From NCBI RefSeq assembly GCF_003014535.1, contig NZ_PYGD01000005.1, positions 186,001 to 250,000 of the forward strand: a DNA stretch of 64,000 nt. Reading direction: 5' to 3'. The position numbers and the translations under genes were made by a program. Numbering within the stretch: position 1 is the first letter of the stretch; every line of letters begins with the position of its first letter. The stretch comes from Taibaiella chishuiensis. GTDB lineage: Bacteria; Bacteroidota; Bacteroidia; Chitinophagales; Chitinophagaceae. The notes below the pieces were generated by a model. That model saw only the letters and a program-made list of their open reading frames with translations, was not told where the DNA came from and did no database searches. Positions 1 through 8,912 of this stretch are shown here, in pieces.

Positions 1-2326
1 AGGCCAGGCTAAAGTATACTCTCCTGCCCTCCCATTCATTGGTCCATTTAATATCCAGACCGTTACCTGTAATGTGCGCGCGATAAGCATTGGGACCAAT
101 AATATTGGTGGCATTCACCTTAAGTGTAAGCCGGTCTTTCAGTAAGAGCCGCTGGATACCCAGGTTCCACCCGTAATAACACCGGAGCCGGGCAAGACCA
201 TTTCGTGTTGGCATGCCATAGTAAATATCTGTCTGTATTTTATATTTCCCGAAGGTAAACGTATGATTGGTGCTGAACGAAGCAGCCATGGCTTCCTGGT
301 TATAAGCAAACCCCGGTATGGCAGAATAGTTTTTATTAAAGGCTATATTGGCATTATTATCGCTTTGCCACCATGAAGTAACGGGCAGGCTTAACGTTAT
401 ATCCAGGCGCAGGGCTCGCGCAGAAGCCGCATTCTCTTTGGTATTGGTAGTTATCCCGGTCTGCTGATCCTGCCTTATTACTTCCGTCTCTACATCTGTA
501 TCCATACGGTAGCTTAATGCGGTAAACAATATCTCCTTCCAGGCATGCTTCAGCTCCAGGGCATTGCTATAGGAAGAGCGGAGAAATGGATTGCCCACAA
601 ATAAAGTGTAAGGATCTATATAATCGGTAAAGGGATTCAGACTCTCGTAACCGGGCCGGTTGATGCGCCGGGTATAGCTGAAGCTTACCTGGTTTCGGGT
701 ATCGATGGTCCGGGTTATAAACAAACCGGGAAACCAGTCCAGGTAATGCCTTTCCTGTACCTGTCCTGTAGTAATGGAATTGCCGGTACTGATGGTTTGT
801 TCGACGCGCAAGCCGATCTGTATAGCTGTTTTTTCCAAAGAATAGGTTGCGGTAGCGTAGGCGGCATTGATGTTCTCTTTGTAAATAAAATGATTACTCC
901 GGTTACGATCGGGTATCCAGGCGCCCTTATCCCCGGTTGAATCGGCGAGCAGGTTATTGTCTGTTGTCACCCAGCTGCTTTTCATACCCGCTTCCAGCTT
1001 GAGTTGCTTACTGAAATAACGGGTAAAGTCCAGCTTGCCGGAGCGGATCGTTACCCTGGAAGGTTTACCCGTCCTGAAGATATAAGGATCACGAATCGCA
1101 TTGCCACCCCGGTCGAAGAACAGGTTGTCGTTACGGCTTGTTTCGCGGCTATTATAATGGCCATAATCCAGGTCGATATTCAACTCGCTTCCTACGGTAT
1201 CCAGCAAAGTCTGGAAGTTAAGATTATACATAATATTTTCGCTACGGCTCGAATCGCTTGTCAATGCATCGATGAACTGATAGGGCTGCTTGTTTTTATC
1301 GCTCAACGTAGTATGACCATCATTAGTAGCCTTGCTTCTATCCACATAACCGTTGATTAAAAGTCCTGCTGTAGTTTTACTGCTCAACGCATAGTTCAGG
1401 CCGGCCTTAAAAGAGGCATTGGTAGCAAAAGGGTGCCAGTAGCGGCTCCGGTCCTGGTACACGATATTGGTGTCGTTGCGTACGATGCTGTTATAGTTGA
1501 GCTGGTTAAAAGACTCGGAGTGCCCCAGGTACCCATTACCGAACAAGTTGATTTTGCTGTTGCGGTAATTAAGACTAAAGCCCCCGTTTTGCCTGAAATA
1601 ACGCCCCCTGCCAAGACTGGCATTAAGCGTGCCGTTTGTACCATAAGCCTTGTTTTTCTTTAGTTTTATATTAATGATCCCGGTACTTCCCGCGGCATCA
1701 TAACGGCTGGAAGGATTGGTGATGATCTCTATTTTGCTGATAGCATCGGCCGGAAGCCCCTTCAGGTATTGGACCAGCTGATCCCCGGCCAGGTAAACTG
1801 GGCGTCCGTCTATATAGATCGTACAGCCGGCGCCTTTTAATAAGATATTATCGTCTTTGCCTGTAGTTACCGAAGGCGCTTTACGCAACAACTCCCAAGC
1901 CGAGCTGCCTGTCGCCAAAACATTATGCTCTATGTCCATCACCATTTTATCGGGTTGAACTTCCAGTAAAGGCATTCGCGCCGTTACCTGTACATCTGCC
2001 AGTTGCTCCCCCAAGCGTATTAACTCCAGGTCGGGCAACCTGTAATCTGCATCCTTTACTTCGAACACATCTGTACTGACGGACCGGTATCCTACGAGCG
2101 ATACCGTAACCCTATAGCTGCCTGCTGCTACACCGTCGAGACTGAAGCTGCCGGACGAATCGGTAAGCGTACCTTTCAGCACCCGGCCGGCTTTCTGCTC
2201 CAGGACGATACTGCAAAAAGGAAGCGGCATGCCCCGGACACCGGTAACTTTCCCGGTGATGGTAAAGGGTTGTGCGCAAACGGGCAATGTGATGCAACTG
2301 ATGAGTAAAATTATCCAGGATTTCAT
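1..2326 (-). CDS. TonB-dependent outer-membrane beta-barrel protein (C-terminus beyond left edge)
   Basis: The frame is open from an ATG at 2326 to the window edge, about 775 codons, so only the end of the barrel is missing if the family length (roughly 780-850 residues) holds. A signal peptide (MKSWIILLISCITLPVCAQ) is followed by a carboxypeptidase-regulatory-like beta-sandwich (DSSGSFSLDGVAAGSYRV) near residues 25-100. Next comes a TonB plug domain with the typical segment EIITNPSSRYDAAGSTGIIN around residues 190-215, and then an aromatic-rich outer-membrane barrel. Family knowledge places such proteins in the outer membrane as TonB-energised transporters or barrel proteins. The substrate cannot be read from sequence, and no SusD partner is visible. 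The gene is divergent from the sensor kinase to its right, with no other gene between them. Confidence 0.88.
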   Translation of the reverse strand, partial: MKSWIILLISCITLPVCAQPFTITGKVTGVRGMPLPFCSIVLEQKAGRVLKGTLTDSSGSFSLDGVAAGSYRVTVSLVGYRSVSTDVFEVKDADYRLPDLELIRLGEQLADVQVTARMPLLEVQPDKMVMDIEHNVLATGSSAWELLRKAPSVTTGKDDNILLKGAGCTIYIDGRPVYLAGDQLVQYLKGLPADAISKIEIITNPSSRYDAAGSTGIINIKLKKNKAYGTNGTLNASLGRGRYFRQNGGFSLNYRNSKINLFGNGYLGHSESFNQLNYNSIVRNDTNIVYQDRSRYWHPFATNASFKAGLNYALSSKTTAGLLINGYVDRSKATNDGHTTLSDKNKQPYQFIDALTSDSSRSENIMYNLNFQTLLDTVGSELNIDLDYGHYNSRETSRNDNLFFDRGGNAIRDPYIFRTGKPSRVTIRSGKLDFTRYFSKQLKLEAGMKSSWVTTDNNLLADSTGDKGAWIPDRNRSNHFIYKENINAAYATATYSLEKTAIQIGLRVEQTISTGNSITTGQVQERHYLDWFPGLFITRTIDTRNQVSFSYTRRINRPGYESLNPFTDYIDPYTLFVGNPFLRSSYSNALELKHAWKEILFTALSYRMDTDVETEVIRQDQQTGITTNTKENAASARALRLDITLSLPVTSWWQSDNNANIAFNKNYSAIPGFAYNQEAMAASFSTNHTFTFGKYKIQTDIYYGMPTRNGLARLRCYYGWNLGIQRLLLKDRLTLKVNATNIIGPNAYRAHITGNGLDIKWTNEWEGRRVYFSLA

Positions 2327-2608
2327 AATACAGGTTATTACCGGCACCCGCTATTGGAATTAAATCCATAAGCAGTTAGGTCGACAGCATAGGAAGGAGG
2401 TAAATACGGAATCAAAATTGCGGGAGTTGGCACGGACTTTTATAATTAATCGGCAAACGCCCTGAAGAAGAACATGAAAGCTTCCGGCAACAAGGTGAAC
2501 GGTTTGTGGTCGTATTTGGCCTATTGGCGAACGATTGAAGCCCGTTGGCAGAATATAGGCCCCGGAATGACGTTATGGTACTACATTTACATTTCGACTA
2601 CCCTGGCC

Positions 2609-3640
2609 ATGAAACGACACTACAAAATAGCGCTCCACCTGTTCTATTGGTTCTGCTTTTTCGGATGGAGCACCCTGTCCCGTACCCTTTATAACCCGGC
2701 GTACCATTTTGATTTCCACCACCTGTTCGGTCCTTTAAATATGGCGGAGTACCTGGTGTTCATGGGGACTTTCTATCTCAACTACTGCTTTATCATGCCC
2801 CGTTTCTTCAAGCAGAAACAATATAAACGCACCTGGACAACCTGGTTCCTGTTATTGCTGTTTTTCATCTGTTTCCGTTATTTCGTAGAGCAGTACCTCC
2901 TGATGATCTGGTTCCATATACAGAATTACTATGAAGGCGTATCCATCGATTTCTTTGTTTTCGACAACCTTTATTTCGGATCCAATGTCATCCTGATGAG
3001 TGTTGTCTTTTGGGCGATTGACAACTGGATGAAAATACAAAAAGAAAAGACAGCCCTGGAACAGGAAAAGGCAACCGCGGAATTGGATTTCCTGAAGTCG
3101 CAGCTCAACCCGCATTTCCTGTTCAATACCTTGAACAACATTTATTCCCTGGTTTATCACCAATCGGATAAAACATTACCTGCCATATTGAAGCTGAGTG
3201 AGCTGATGCGGTATATGACCCGGGAAAGTACAGTCGATAGTATAGAGCTATCCCGCGAGCTGGAATACATCGAAAGTTTTATCGCCCTGGAGTCGTTGCG
3301 CACCGTGGGCACGGCAGCGGTGCAATTTACCATACAGGGCGCCACCGAAGGCCTGAAGATAGCGCCCCTGCTGATGATCCCGTTTATCGAGAATGGCTTT
3401 AAGCATGGCGTAGTTAACGATAAGCATAATCCTTTCCTTATTGAATTAACTTTGCATAACCGGCAACTGGTATTGCATACCCGCAACAAGATCGGGAATC
3501 ACCATAAAGACAGCGGCAGTGGTGTGGGGCTTCGCAATGTGCGGCGCAGGCTTGAATTGCTCTATCCTGGTCGTTATCATTTAGCAGTAACACAAAACGG
3601 GGATCAATACAATTGTACGCTTCAACTGGATTTAAACTAG
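2609..3640 (+). CDS. LytS/YehU-type sensor histidine kinase
   Basis: This is an inner-membrane sensor kinase with a His_kinase (LytS-type) core. Four hydrophobic segments occupy roughly residues 5-145, followed by a short coiled coil (KTALEQEKATAELDFLKS). The phospho-acceptor motif QLNPHFLFNTLNNIY has its His near residue 169 of the 343-residue form. The N box is IPFIENGFKHG and the G box GSGVGLRNVRRRLELLYP, so the ATP-binding elements look intact. An in-frame ATG at 2474 would add 45 residues. I prefer 2609 because the short form begins MKRHYKIAL directly before the first membrane helix, as is usual in this family. The stop codon is 4 nt before the LytTR regulator, so the two form an operon and a cognate pair. 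Confidence 0.9.
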   Translation: MKRHYKIALHLFYWFCFFGWSTLSRTLYNPAYHFDFHHLFGPLNMAEYLVFMGTFYLNYCFIMPRFFKQKQYKRTWTTWFLLLLFFICFRYFVEQYLLMIWFHIQNYYEGVSIDFFVFDNLYFGSNVILMSVVFWAIDNWMKIQKEKTALEQEKATAELDFLKSQLNPHFLFNTLNNIYSLVYHQSDKTLPAILKLSELMRYMTRESTVDSIELSRELEYIESFIALESLRTVGTAAVQFTIQGATEGLKIAPLLMIPFIENGFKHGVVNDKHNPFLIELTLHNRQLVLHTRNKIGNHHKDSGSGVGLRNVRRRLELLYPGRYHLAVTQNGDQYNCTLQLDLN

Positions 3641-3644
3641 AAAA

Positions 3645-4364
3645 ATGATCAAATGCATAGCTGTAGACGATGAGCCCTGGGCCTTGTCCTTACTGGAGAA
3701 CTATATCAGTAAAGTGCCTTTCCTGGAATTGGTACTGGCAACGGAAGATGCCATAAAAGCACTGCATTGTGTACAAACAGAGCAGATCGACCTGGTTTTC
3801 CTCGATATCCAGATGCCCGAAATCACCGGTCTCCAGTTTATGAAGATCACGGCGGGTAAATGCCGGGTAATCCTGACCACTGCTTATAGCGCTTATGCAC
3901 TCGACGGTTATGAATACAATGTGATCGACTATTTGCTGAAACCCATTTCCTTCGATCGCTTTTTTACGGCGTCTTTAAAAGCGCAGCAATTGCTTGTAAT
4001 CCCCACTAATGCTGCACCTCAGGCTATGCCGGTAGCCCATACCCCCGACTATATTTTTGTAAAAATAGATACGAAGGCCGTAAAATTATTACTCTCCGAC
4101 ATCCTGTTTATCGAAGGCCTTAAAGATTATATTGCCATACATACGCTCGCCGAGCGGCTAATCGTACAAGAGCGGTTAAAAGCGTTTGAAGCGGGGCTTC
4201 CCCAGGACCGTTTTGTAAGGGTTCATAAATCGTATATCGTTTCCCTCGAAAAGATCGACAGCCTGGAGCGGAACCGTATCTTCATCAAAGATCAGGTAAT
4301 ACCCGTGGGCGATACCTTCCGCGAGTTTTTCTTTAGCCATATCAAGGACAGGCATTTTGGCTAG
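3645..4364 (+). CDS. LytTR-family response regulator
   Basis: A 239-residue two-domain regulator. The N-terminal receiver domain (about residues 1-120) has acidic residues at VDDEPW, the phosphorylation Asp in FLDIQMPEITG, the Thr in ILTTAYS and the Lys in YLLKPIS. The C-terminal LytTR DNA-binding domain (about residues 140-235) starts at FVKIDTKAVKLL and contains FIEGLKDYIAIHT and RVHKSYIVSLEKI. It should receive phosphate from the LytS-type kinase encoded 4 nt upstream and bind promoter DNA as a dimer. Targets are not evident. Such pairs in Bacteroidota often act on neighbouring genes, so the TonB-dependent protein on the other side of the kinase is a possible target, but no operator was recognised. 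Confidence 0.93.
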   Translation: MIKCIAVDDEPWALSLLENYISKVPFLELVLATEDAIKALHCVQTEQIDLVFLDIQMPEITGLQFMKITAGKCRVILTTAYSAYALDGYEYNVIDYLLKPISFDRFFTASLKAQQLLVIPTNAAPQAMPVAHTPDYIFVKIDTKAVKLLLSDILFIEGLKDYIAIHTLAERLIVQERLKAFEAGLPQDRFVRVHKSYIVSLEKIDSLERNRIFIKDQVIPVGDTFREFFFSHIKDRHFG

Positions 4365-4740
4365 GCCAGGTATTGTTTAGCTTGTTACCTTCGTTTTCCC
4401 TATTGGGATTTGCACCCAAAGACGCTTCTTGCCCTATTCCGTGATACGAAGTGGTTTATTGTTCAATGATCCCTTTAAGAGGCCTTTACAACGCCTTCCT
4501 TTGCGACGCAAAGGAGTTTCTCTTTTCTCTTTTCTCTTACAAAAGCAAGCTTTCGCCCGTTTCGGACCAAGCAAGCCTCCCCGCTGCGTGGGGAGGCTTG
4601 CTTGGTGAACAGGATTGGATTATTTTATGATCCCTTGTTGGGTGGCGTCTGCAAAGCTTCTTTTGTTATGCAAAGGAAGCTTTTGTTTTTCTCGCTCACT
4701 GACTTTCTTCGGATAGGAAAGCCATCAAAGCAGAAAGAAT
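4365..4740. repeat. Dispersed tRNA-end/terminator-like repeat copies
   Basis: The gap between the LytTR regulator and the RHS-like gene holds two copies, the first of them degenerate, of a unit also found beside tRNA-Arg. The better copy starts at 4605 with GTGAACAGGATTGGATT and runs to about 4657. It matches 13295-13345 (GTGATCCGGATTGGATT, then ATTTCATGA, then GGCGTCTACAAAGC) with scattered substitutions. The more degenerate copy starts at 4441. A perfect 12-bp inverted repeat (GCAAGCCTCCCC...GGGGAGGCTTGC, 4571-4601) directly precedes the 4605 copy, in the position of the terminator that precedes tRNA-Arg. Read on the minus strand these look like decayed tRNA 3' ends with their terminators. 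From 4741 to 4991 I see only AT-rich upstream sequence. Confidence 0.55.
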
Positions 4741-4991
4741 AAAACTTAGCGCGAATGGCTAATCCGATAAATCATAAAAAACGTTTGATGAAGAATTATC
4801 GGCAGTTCATAAAAAAACGTTAAGTCCATAAAAATATATTTCTATTTTGATTTCGTAAGGCGATCCAAATAACCTTGGAAAAGTCGCTGTACAGATATCG
4901 GAACAATCTTGATTTGTCGCATATGCTCTTCTTGAATAACGAACAACGGAAGTTTGATTAAGGACGATCAGCAAAGAAAAATACCAGATTT

Positions 4992-6518
4992 ATGAATAAC
5001 AGAAAAAATTTCATGACCCTTAAAAACAAACTACAGATGAAACAGATTTATCGCTTCGCCCTCATTCCGGCGCTGTGTTTATTAAGCTTCCATAATGGAA
5101 AGCTACATGCCCAGGCACCGCAAAAACCGCCCCGACTCGCAGCTGTCATTCATGAAGAATACGATGGAACCCGCTTCAAACCCTCCAGAGATTCGACGAA
5201 GATACACTGGCACGATACCTGCGGTACAGGTTTCAATTATTTCACGTACGCCTCAGGTTCAATTCCAGACTACTTCTTTACTTCGCTTATAGATACCCCC
5301 GCGGCGACAAGTGTGAGAGCCTACCATGAGCGGTGGCTGCAGCCCTTTGATACCATGTCCACCTATGCACCTTCTCCATCGGGCACCGGCTACCTGCCAA
5401 CGCCGTCCGGCATCACCGCGCAGACCATAAACAACCGCAATATGCCTGAAAACATTTTGATACAGGAAAATGGAACAGCGGTCAGAAGGGAGGAACTGTT
5501 TTATGATGCATCCGGTAACTGGAAAGTATCCAGACGCTATAATACGCAAACACCAACAGGACTAGCTTCAACACCAAATAATATAGACTCTTTCACCTAT
5601 GATAACAACGGCAACTTAGTATCCATAAAATATGTGGACGCGCTCGCGACGCCGCCTTACGTGGATAGAACTTCCATGCGCACCTACGACAACAACAATC
5701 GCATATTAAAGGTTAAAGACAGTATTCGCTTTGGTGCCAGCGATCCCTACCAAGCATATGGCGGGGTAACTTACGAATATAATTCTTCAGGACAGCTGAT
5801 CAGCGTCACGACGGAAGTCGCCCCCGTAACAACGGGTGTGCTTGCTAATCAGTATTGGGAAGGACGTACCTATAACAGCAGCAACCGTGTAGAGACCCAC
5901 ACCTTCAGAGAATGGTCAGGCACAGCCTGGGATACCACACAGCGCTACTCCTATTCCTACGCCAGTGTTACCGGCAACCTGGAAACGGTTTTTATCTTAC
6001 AGGGCCCGTCCTTTGATACGACCTGGCGTGTCCAGTGGCACTACGGCAGTAATAACCGCTGGGACAGCGTGATCAGCTATCGCCGGATAGCAGGGCAATG
6101 GTTGCGTAGCAGTAAAGTAAGTTATCTTTATAATGAATTCGGCCAGATCACCTATATTGACGACAAAAGTGGCTGGAACCCAGCCACGAATGCCTGGTAC
6201 TACCAGCACGGCGACCGGAAAGCCCGTTGTTACTATGAGTCTGTCCCTACTTCCGTTAAAGAAAAAATTTCCGCTCTGCCTTTTTCCGTGTACCCTAATC
6301 CCACAAGCAATAAGGAGGGGCTTCATATTCGTTCAGGCGGAGAAGCAATCCGGCAACTCTCCGTATATAACATTTCCGGCAGCCTGCTGATCCGGCAAAA
6401 GATAAATAACCCAGCTAAGGACGTTGTGTTCGATTTAGGGCCACTTGCTTCAGGTACGTATATCCTGCATGTAAGCGGCGAAAAATCGAAAGGCAGCACG
6501 AAGATTACCGTACGCTAA
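4992..6518 (+). CDS. Exported RHS/YD-repeat-like protein with T9SS sorting domain
   Basis: A 508-residue surface or secreted protein. An in-frame ATG at 5037 (MKQIYRFALIPALCLLSF) gives a cleaner signal peptide ending at HAQA, so the true start may be there. The centre carries YD-like repeats: SFTYDNNGNLVSIKY, MRTYDNNNRILKVKD, VTYEYNSSGQLISVTTE, RTYNSSNRVETHTF and VSYLYNEFGQITYID. These are spaced like RHS repeats, but there is no RHS core or toxin domain. The last 80 residues form a type A T9SS sorting domain (FSVYPNPTSNKEG, then SVYNISGSLL, then LASGTYILHV). Function is unknown. Two strong hairpins follow the gene, so it is probably transcribed alone. Confidence 0.82.
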   Translation: MNNRKNFMTLKNKLQMKQIYRFALIPALCLLSFHNGKLHAQAPQKPPRLAAVIHEEYDGTRFKPSRDSTKIHWHDTCGTGFNYFTYASGSIPDYFFTSLIDTPAATSVRAYHERWLQPFDTMSTYAPSPSGTGYLPTPSGITAQTINNRNMPENILIQENGTAVRREELFYDASGNWKVSRRYNTQTPTGLASTPNNIDSFTYDNNGNLVSIKYVDALATPPYVDRTSMRTYDNNNRILKVKDSIRFGASDPYQAYGGVTYEYNSSGQLISVTTEVAPVTTGVLANQYWEGRTYNSSNRVETHTFREWSGTAWDTTQRYSYSYASVTGNLETVFILQGPSFDTTWRVQWHYGSNNRWDSVISYRRIAGQWLRSSKVSYLYNEFGQITYIDDKSGWNPATNAWYYQHGDRKARCYYESVPTSVKEKISALPFSVYPNPTSNKEGLHIRSGGEAIRQLSVYNISGSLLIRQKINNPAKDVVFDLGPLASGTYILHVSGEKSKGSTKITVR

Positions 6519-6542
6519 AACAAAATACACCTATTGTATCAT

Positions 6543-6600
6543 AAAGGCCACGCTTGCTAAAGCGTGGCCTTTAAAAAGGCGGCCGTATTGCCGCCTTTTT
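6543..6600 (+). terminator. Double rho-independent-type terminator after the RHS-like gene
   Basis: Two perfect inverted repeats lie back to back. AAAGGCCACGCTT and AAGCGTGGCCTTT (6543-6555 and 6560-6572) have a 4-nt loop. AAAAAGGCGGC and GCCGCCTTTTT (6573-6583 and 6590-6600) end in a T run. They begin 25 nt after the stop codon. Confidence 0.85.
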
Positions 6601-6943
6601 AATAGCTAGCTCCGTTGGCTCTTAATTTTTGCTGCCTTAGATCTAATTTTCCAACTTAACATCAAGCTCACAGACCGGTTATAGCAGCTATTGTTGGCGA
6701 CACGCCTAAACATTGCGCTCGCAAAAGAATCTTTTCTTTTCCATCCTTGCTTTTGAAAGCGGGCTTTCAATGCTTATCTGAAAAAGAAAGGCCTTCCACA
6801 TGGTGGAAGGCTTTGTGAACGACATGGTACAGAATTCGAACCATTTCACATATGATTTAATTCCGCTGAGTCAAATGAGGATTGCATGAATATCATTATG
6901 TCAATTATTTGGATTGCATAATGCGAATCTTTGTAATTGTTGC
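6601..6943. repeat. Gap with a decayed tRNA 3' half and terminator
   Basis: No gene is seen. On the minus strand, 6850 to 6790 reads GGTTCGAATTC (a T-arm-like stretch), then GTTCACAAAGCC, then a hairpin CCTTCCACCATGTGGAAGG with a T-rich tail. This is the order expected of a tRNA T arm, acceptor end and terminator. It resembles the region just downstream of tRNA-Arg (GATCACAAAGTAAGCC followed by a hairpin). The 5' half of a tRNA is not recognisable, so this is a relic rather than a working gene. Confidence 0.4.
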
Positions 6944-8815
6944 TTAACTGTAGTTCATACACGCATTAATCGCGTTCATATTGGCCTTGGTTATGTCAGC
7001 AATGTACCGGCGGCCTCGTTGGTTATTGTTCATGGATATACCAGTAAGCTTGTTTTGGAGATCATTGTATACTGCATTGATCACATCAGCATTGTACGCA
7101 CCGGACTGAATATTGGTATTGGAACCATCTGTAAATTGTACAATCACCTGTGCAAAATTTATAACCGGTGTATGGCCCTCTGCAGGTACAGCAAAGCCCA
7201 TCAGAAGAATGATATGGTCATCTTTAGAATCATCAGTGGTTTCACAATCAATTTTGCAAGAAACGAACATACCCAGTTTCGCAGCAACAGAAGACTCCTG
7301 GTACCAGGTGCGGTAAGCGTTGTTTTGATAAGTAAATTCAACTACCTGGTTGAATGTGCTGGTTTTGCCGCTTGCACTTTGCATCCAGTTATTTGCCGAA
7401 CCATTACCACTTAACGCATCGCGCAATGCAGTCGGGAAACCACTATTGCTGAAAGCCATCTTGTAATTATTTCTCGGGTCGTTGGCATTTGTGTATGCCG
7501 GGTAGTTATAAGGTTTGGCAACCGTTGTACAAATGCGGTTCAGGGTATGGCAGATCACTGGCAGGAAATAAAACTGCCCGCCATTGTCTGTAGCCTTGTA
7601 AACAGCATTTGCAATTTTATTGAATACGTTGCAAACAAAATTAAAGACCTCAATAAACACACCGGCCACTTCCTCACCGACGCCAAACGATACCAGCGAT
7701 GATGCTGTACCCAAATACCAGGCGACCAGGTCAACACTTTTAATAACCGTTTCCGGTACCTGGAATGCGCCATCTGAAGACCATTGGAAGAGTTGAATAG
7801 ATGCCAGTTTACCATTATTATCGAAATACGCATCGTATTCCGCTTTGTCGTTGTGCGCGCCGGTATTCTCATGTTGTTGATAAACATGATACATTGTCCA
7901 ACCATCGGTTGGCAGCAGGGTGTAATCACCCATTAAGTATACAGAAAGTAATTGTGTGGTCGATTGATACTGGAAGTCGGGTTCGTCAATTTTATACGTT
8001 GAATCTCCTACCACGTATTCTATATCATCATCCGTTACCTTGCCGGAAGGAGAAGGATACAGGCTATATAATGTTGCGAAGTCGATATAGGCCCGTGAAT
8101 ATGGAGTAGTCCAAAAACCAGGCTGGGCCGGATATAAAAGGAAGCTGTCAATTTCGTTTTCCCAGTTTCCTTTTTTATTACCATTGAGATCTGTACGCAA
8201 CCAGTCGCTTAATTTGTCTTCTGTTGTGTTCGGATTGATCTTCTTAAAGTTTCCTTTTGCACCGGTTTTGTCAAAAATGATCATCCATACGTTAGGGCCC
8301 GTTTTAAGGGAACTGATAGAATTAATGCCTGACATATTGATACCGTTCGTTGTATACCCGACGTTGGACATATTGGGGCCATTGAAGGGCGCTGTAAAGG
8401 TGCGGTTGGCACCCATGAAATCGTCATTCTCCGCAACACTGGCCTGACCATCGTGCAGTACAAAAAGCTGCGATTTACCGGGTTGTGTATAATCCGCTCC
8501 TATATCCCAGAAAGCAGGCTTCTGCTTGTACAGGATAAAGCTTTGGATATCGTTTTTCCAGTTCCCGATTTCCTTGCCTGAATGATCATGTCTGTGCGTC
8601 TCACTCAGGCTACGGATATATTTACCCGGGGGAATTTTCTTGCAGTTGCCGGTGTAACCTGTATCATCGAAGATGATTACCCAGGTACCTTCCGAAGTTT
8701 CCAACGAATTATCGTTGGCATTGAGGTTGTCTTGTCCTTGTGGTCCGGTATAGGAGTCAGAGTAGCCGCCTCTGTCATCGTTGTTCCATACCTGGAAATC
8801 TCTTCCTGTTGTCAT
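6944..8815 (-). CDS. Protein with two beta/gamma-crystallin-like domains, function unknown
   Basis: A 623-residue protein. Two similar segments near residues 40-105 (VIIFDDTGYTGNCKKIPPGK, then GNWKNDIQSFILY) and 175-245 (MIIFDKTGAKGNFKKINPN, then GNWENEIDSFLLY) follow the beta/gamma-crystallin Greek-key pattern, with aromatic-x6-Gly and Ser/Trp positions. The rest, about residues 250-623, is not recognised. It includes a long non-polar stretch (SVDLVAWYLGTASSLVSFGV) and an Asn-rich tail. There is no obvious signal peptide (it begins MTTGRDFQVWNND) and no T9SS domain, although the content is extracellular in style. It follows the BspA-repeat gene by 97 nt on the same strand. Confidence 0.75.
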   Translation of the reverse strand: MTTGRDFQVWNNDDRGGYSDSYTGPQGQDNLNANDNSLETSEGTWVIIFDDTGYTGNCKKIPPGKYIRSLSETHRHDHSGKEIGNWKNDIQSFILYKQKPAFWDIGADYTQPGKSQLFVLHDGQASVAENDDFMGANRTFTAPFNGPNMSNVGYTTNGINMSGINSISSLKTGPNVWMIIFDKTGAKGNFKKINPNTTEDKLSDWLRTDLNGNKKGNWENEIDSFLLYPAQPGFWTTPYSRAYIDFATLYSLYPSPSGKVTDDDIEYVVGDSTYKIDEPDFQYQSTTQLLSVYLMGDYTLLPTDGWTMYHVYQQHENTGAHNDKAEYDAYFDNNGKLASIQLFQWSSDGAFQVPETVIKSVDLVAWYLGTASSLVSFGVGEEVAGVFIEVFNFVCNVFNKIANAVYKATDNGGQFYFLPVICHTLNRICTTVAKPYNYPAYTNANDPRNNYKMAFSNSGFPTALRDALSGNGSANNWMQSASGKTSTFNQVVEFTYQNNAYRTWYQESSVAAKLGMFVSCKIDCETTDDSKDDHIILLMGFAVPAEGHTPVINFAQVIVQFTDGSNTNIQSGAYNADVINAVYNDLQNKLTGISMNNNQRGRRYIADITKANMNAINACMNYS

Positions 8816-8912
8816 TTTTCAGGTTTTTATAAGTTTACGTTTGGTTGAGTTCTACTTTATGAAAATGATTCCTGGTCCGATAACAATATTAAAATTCCTT
8901 TAAGGTATTTAG

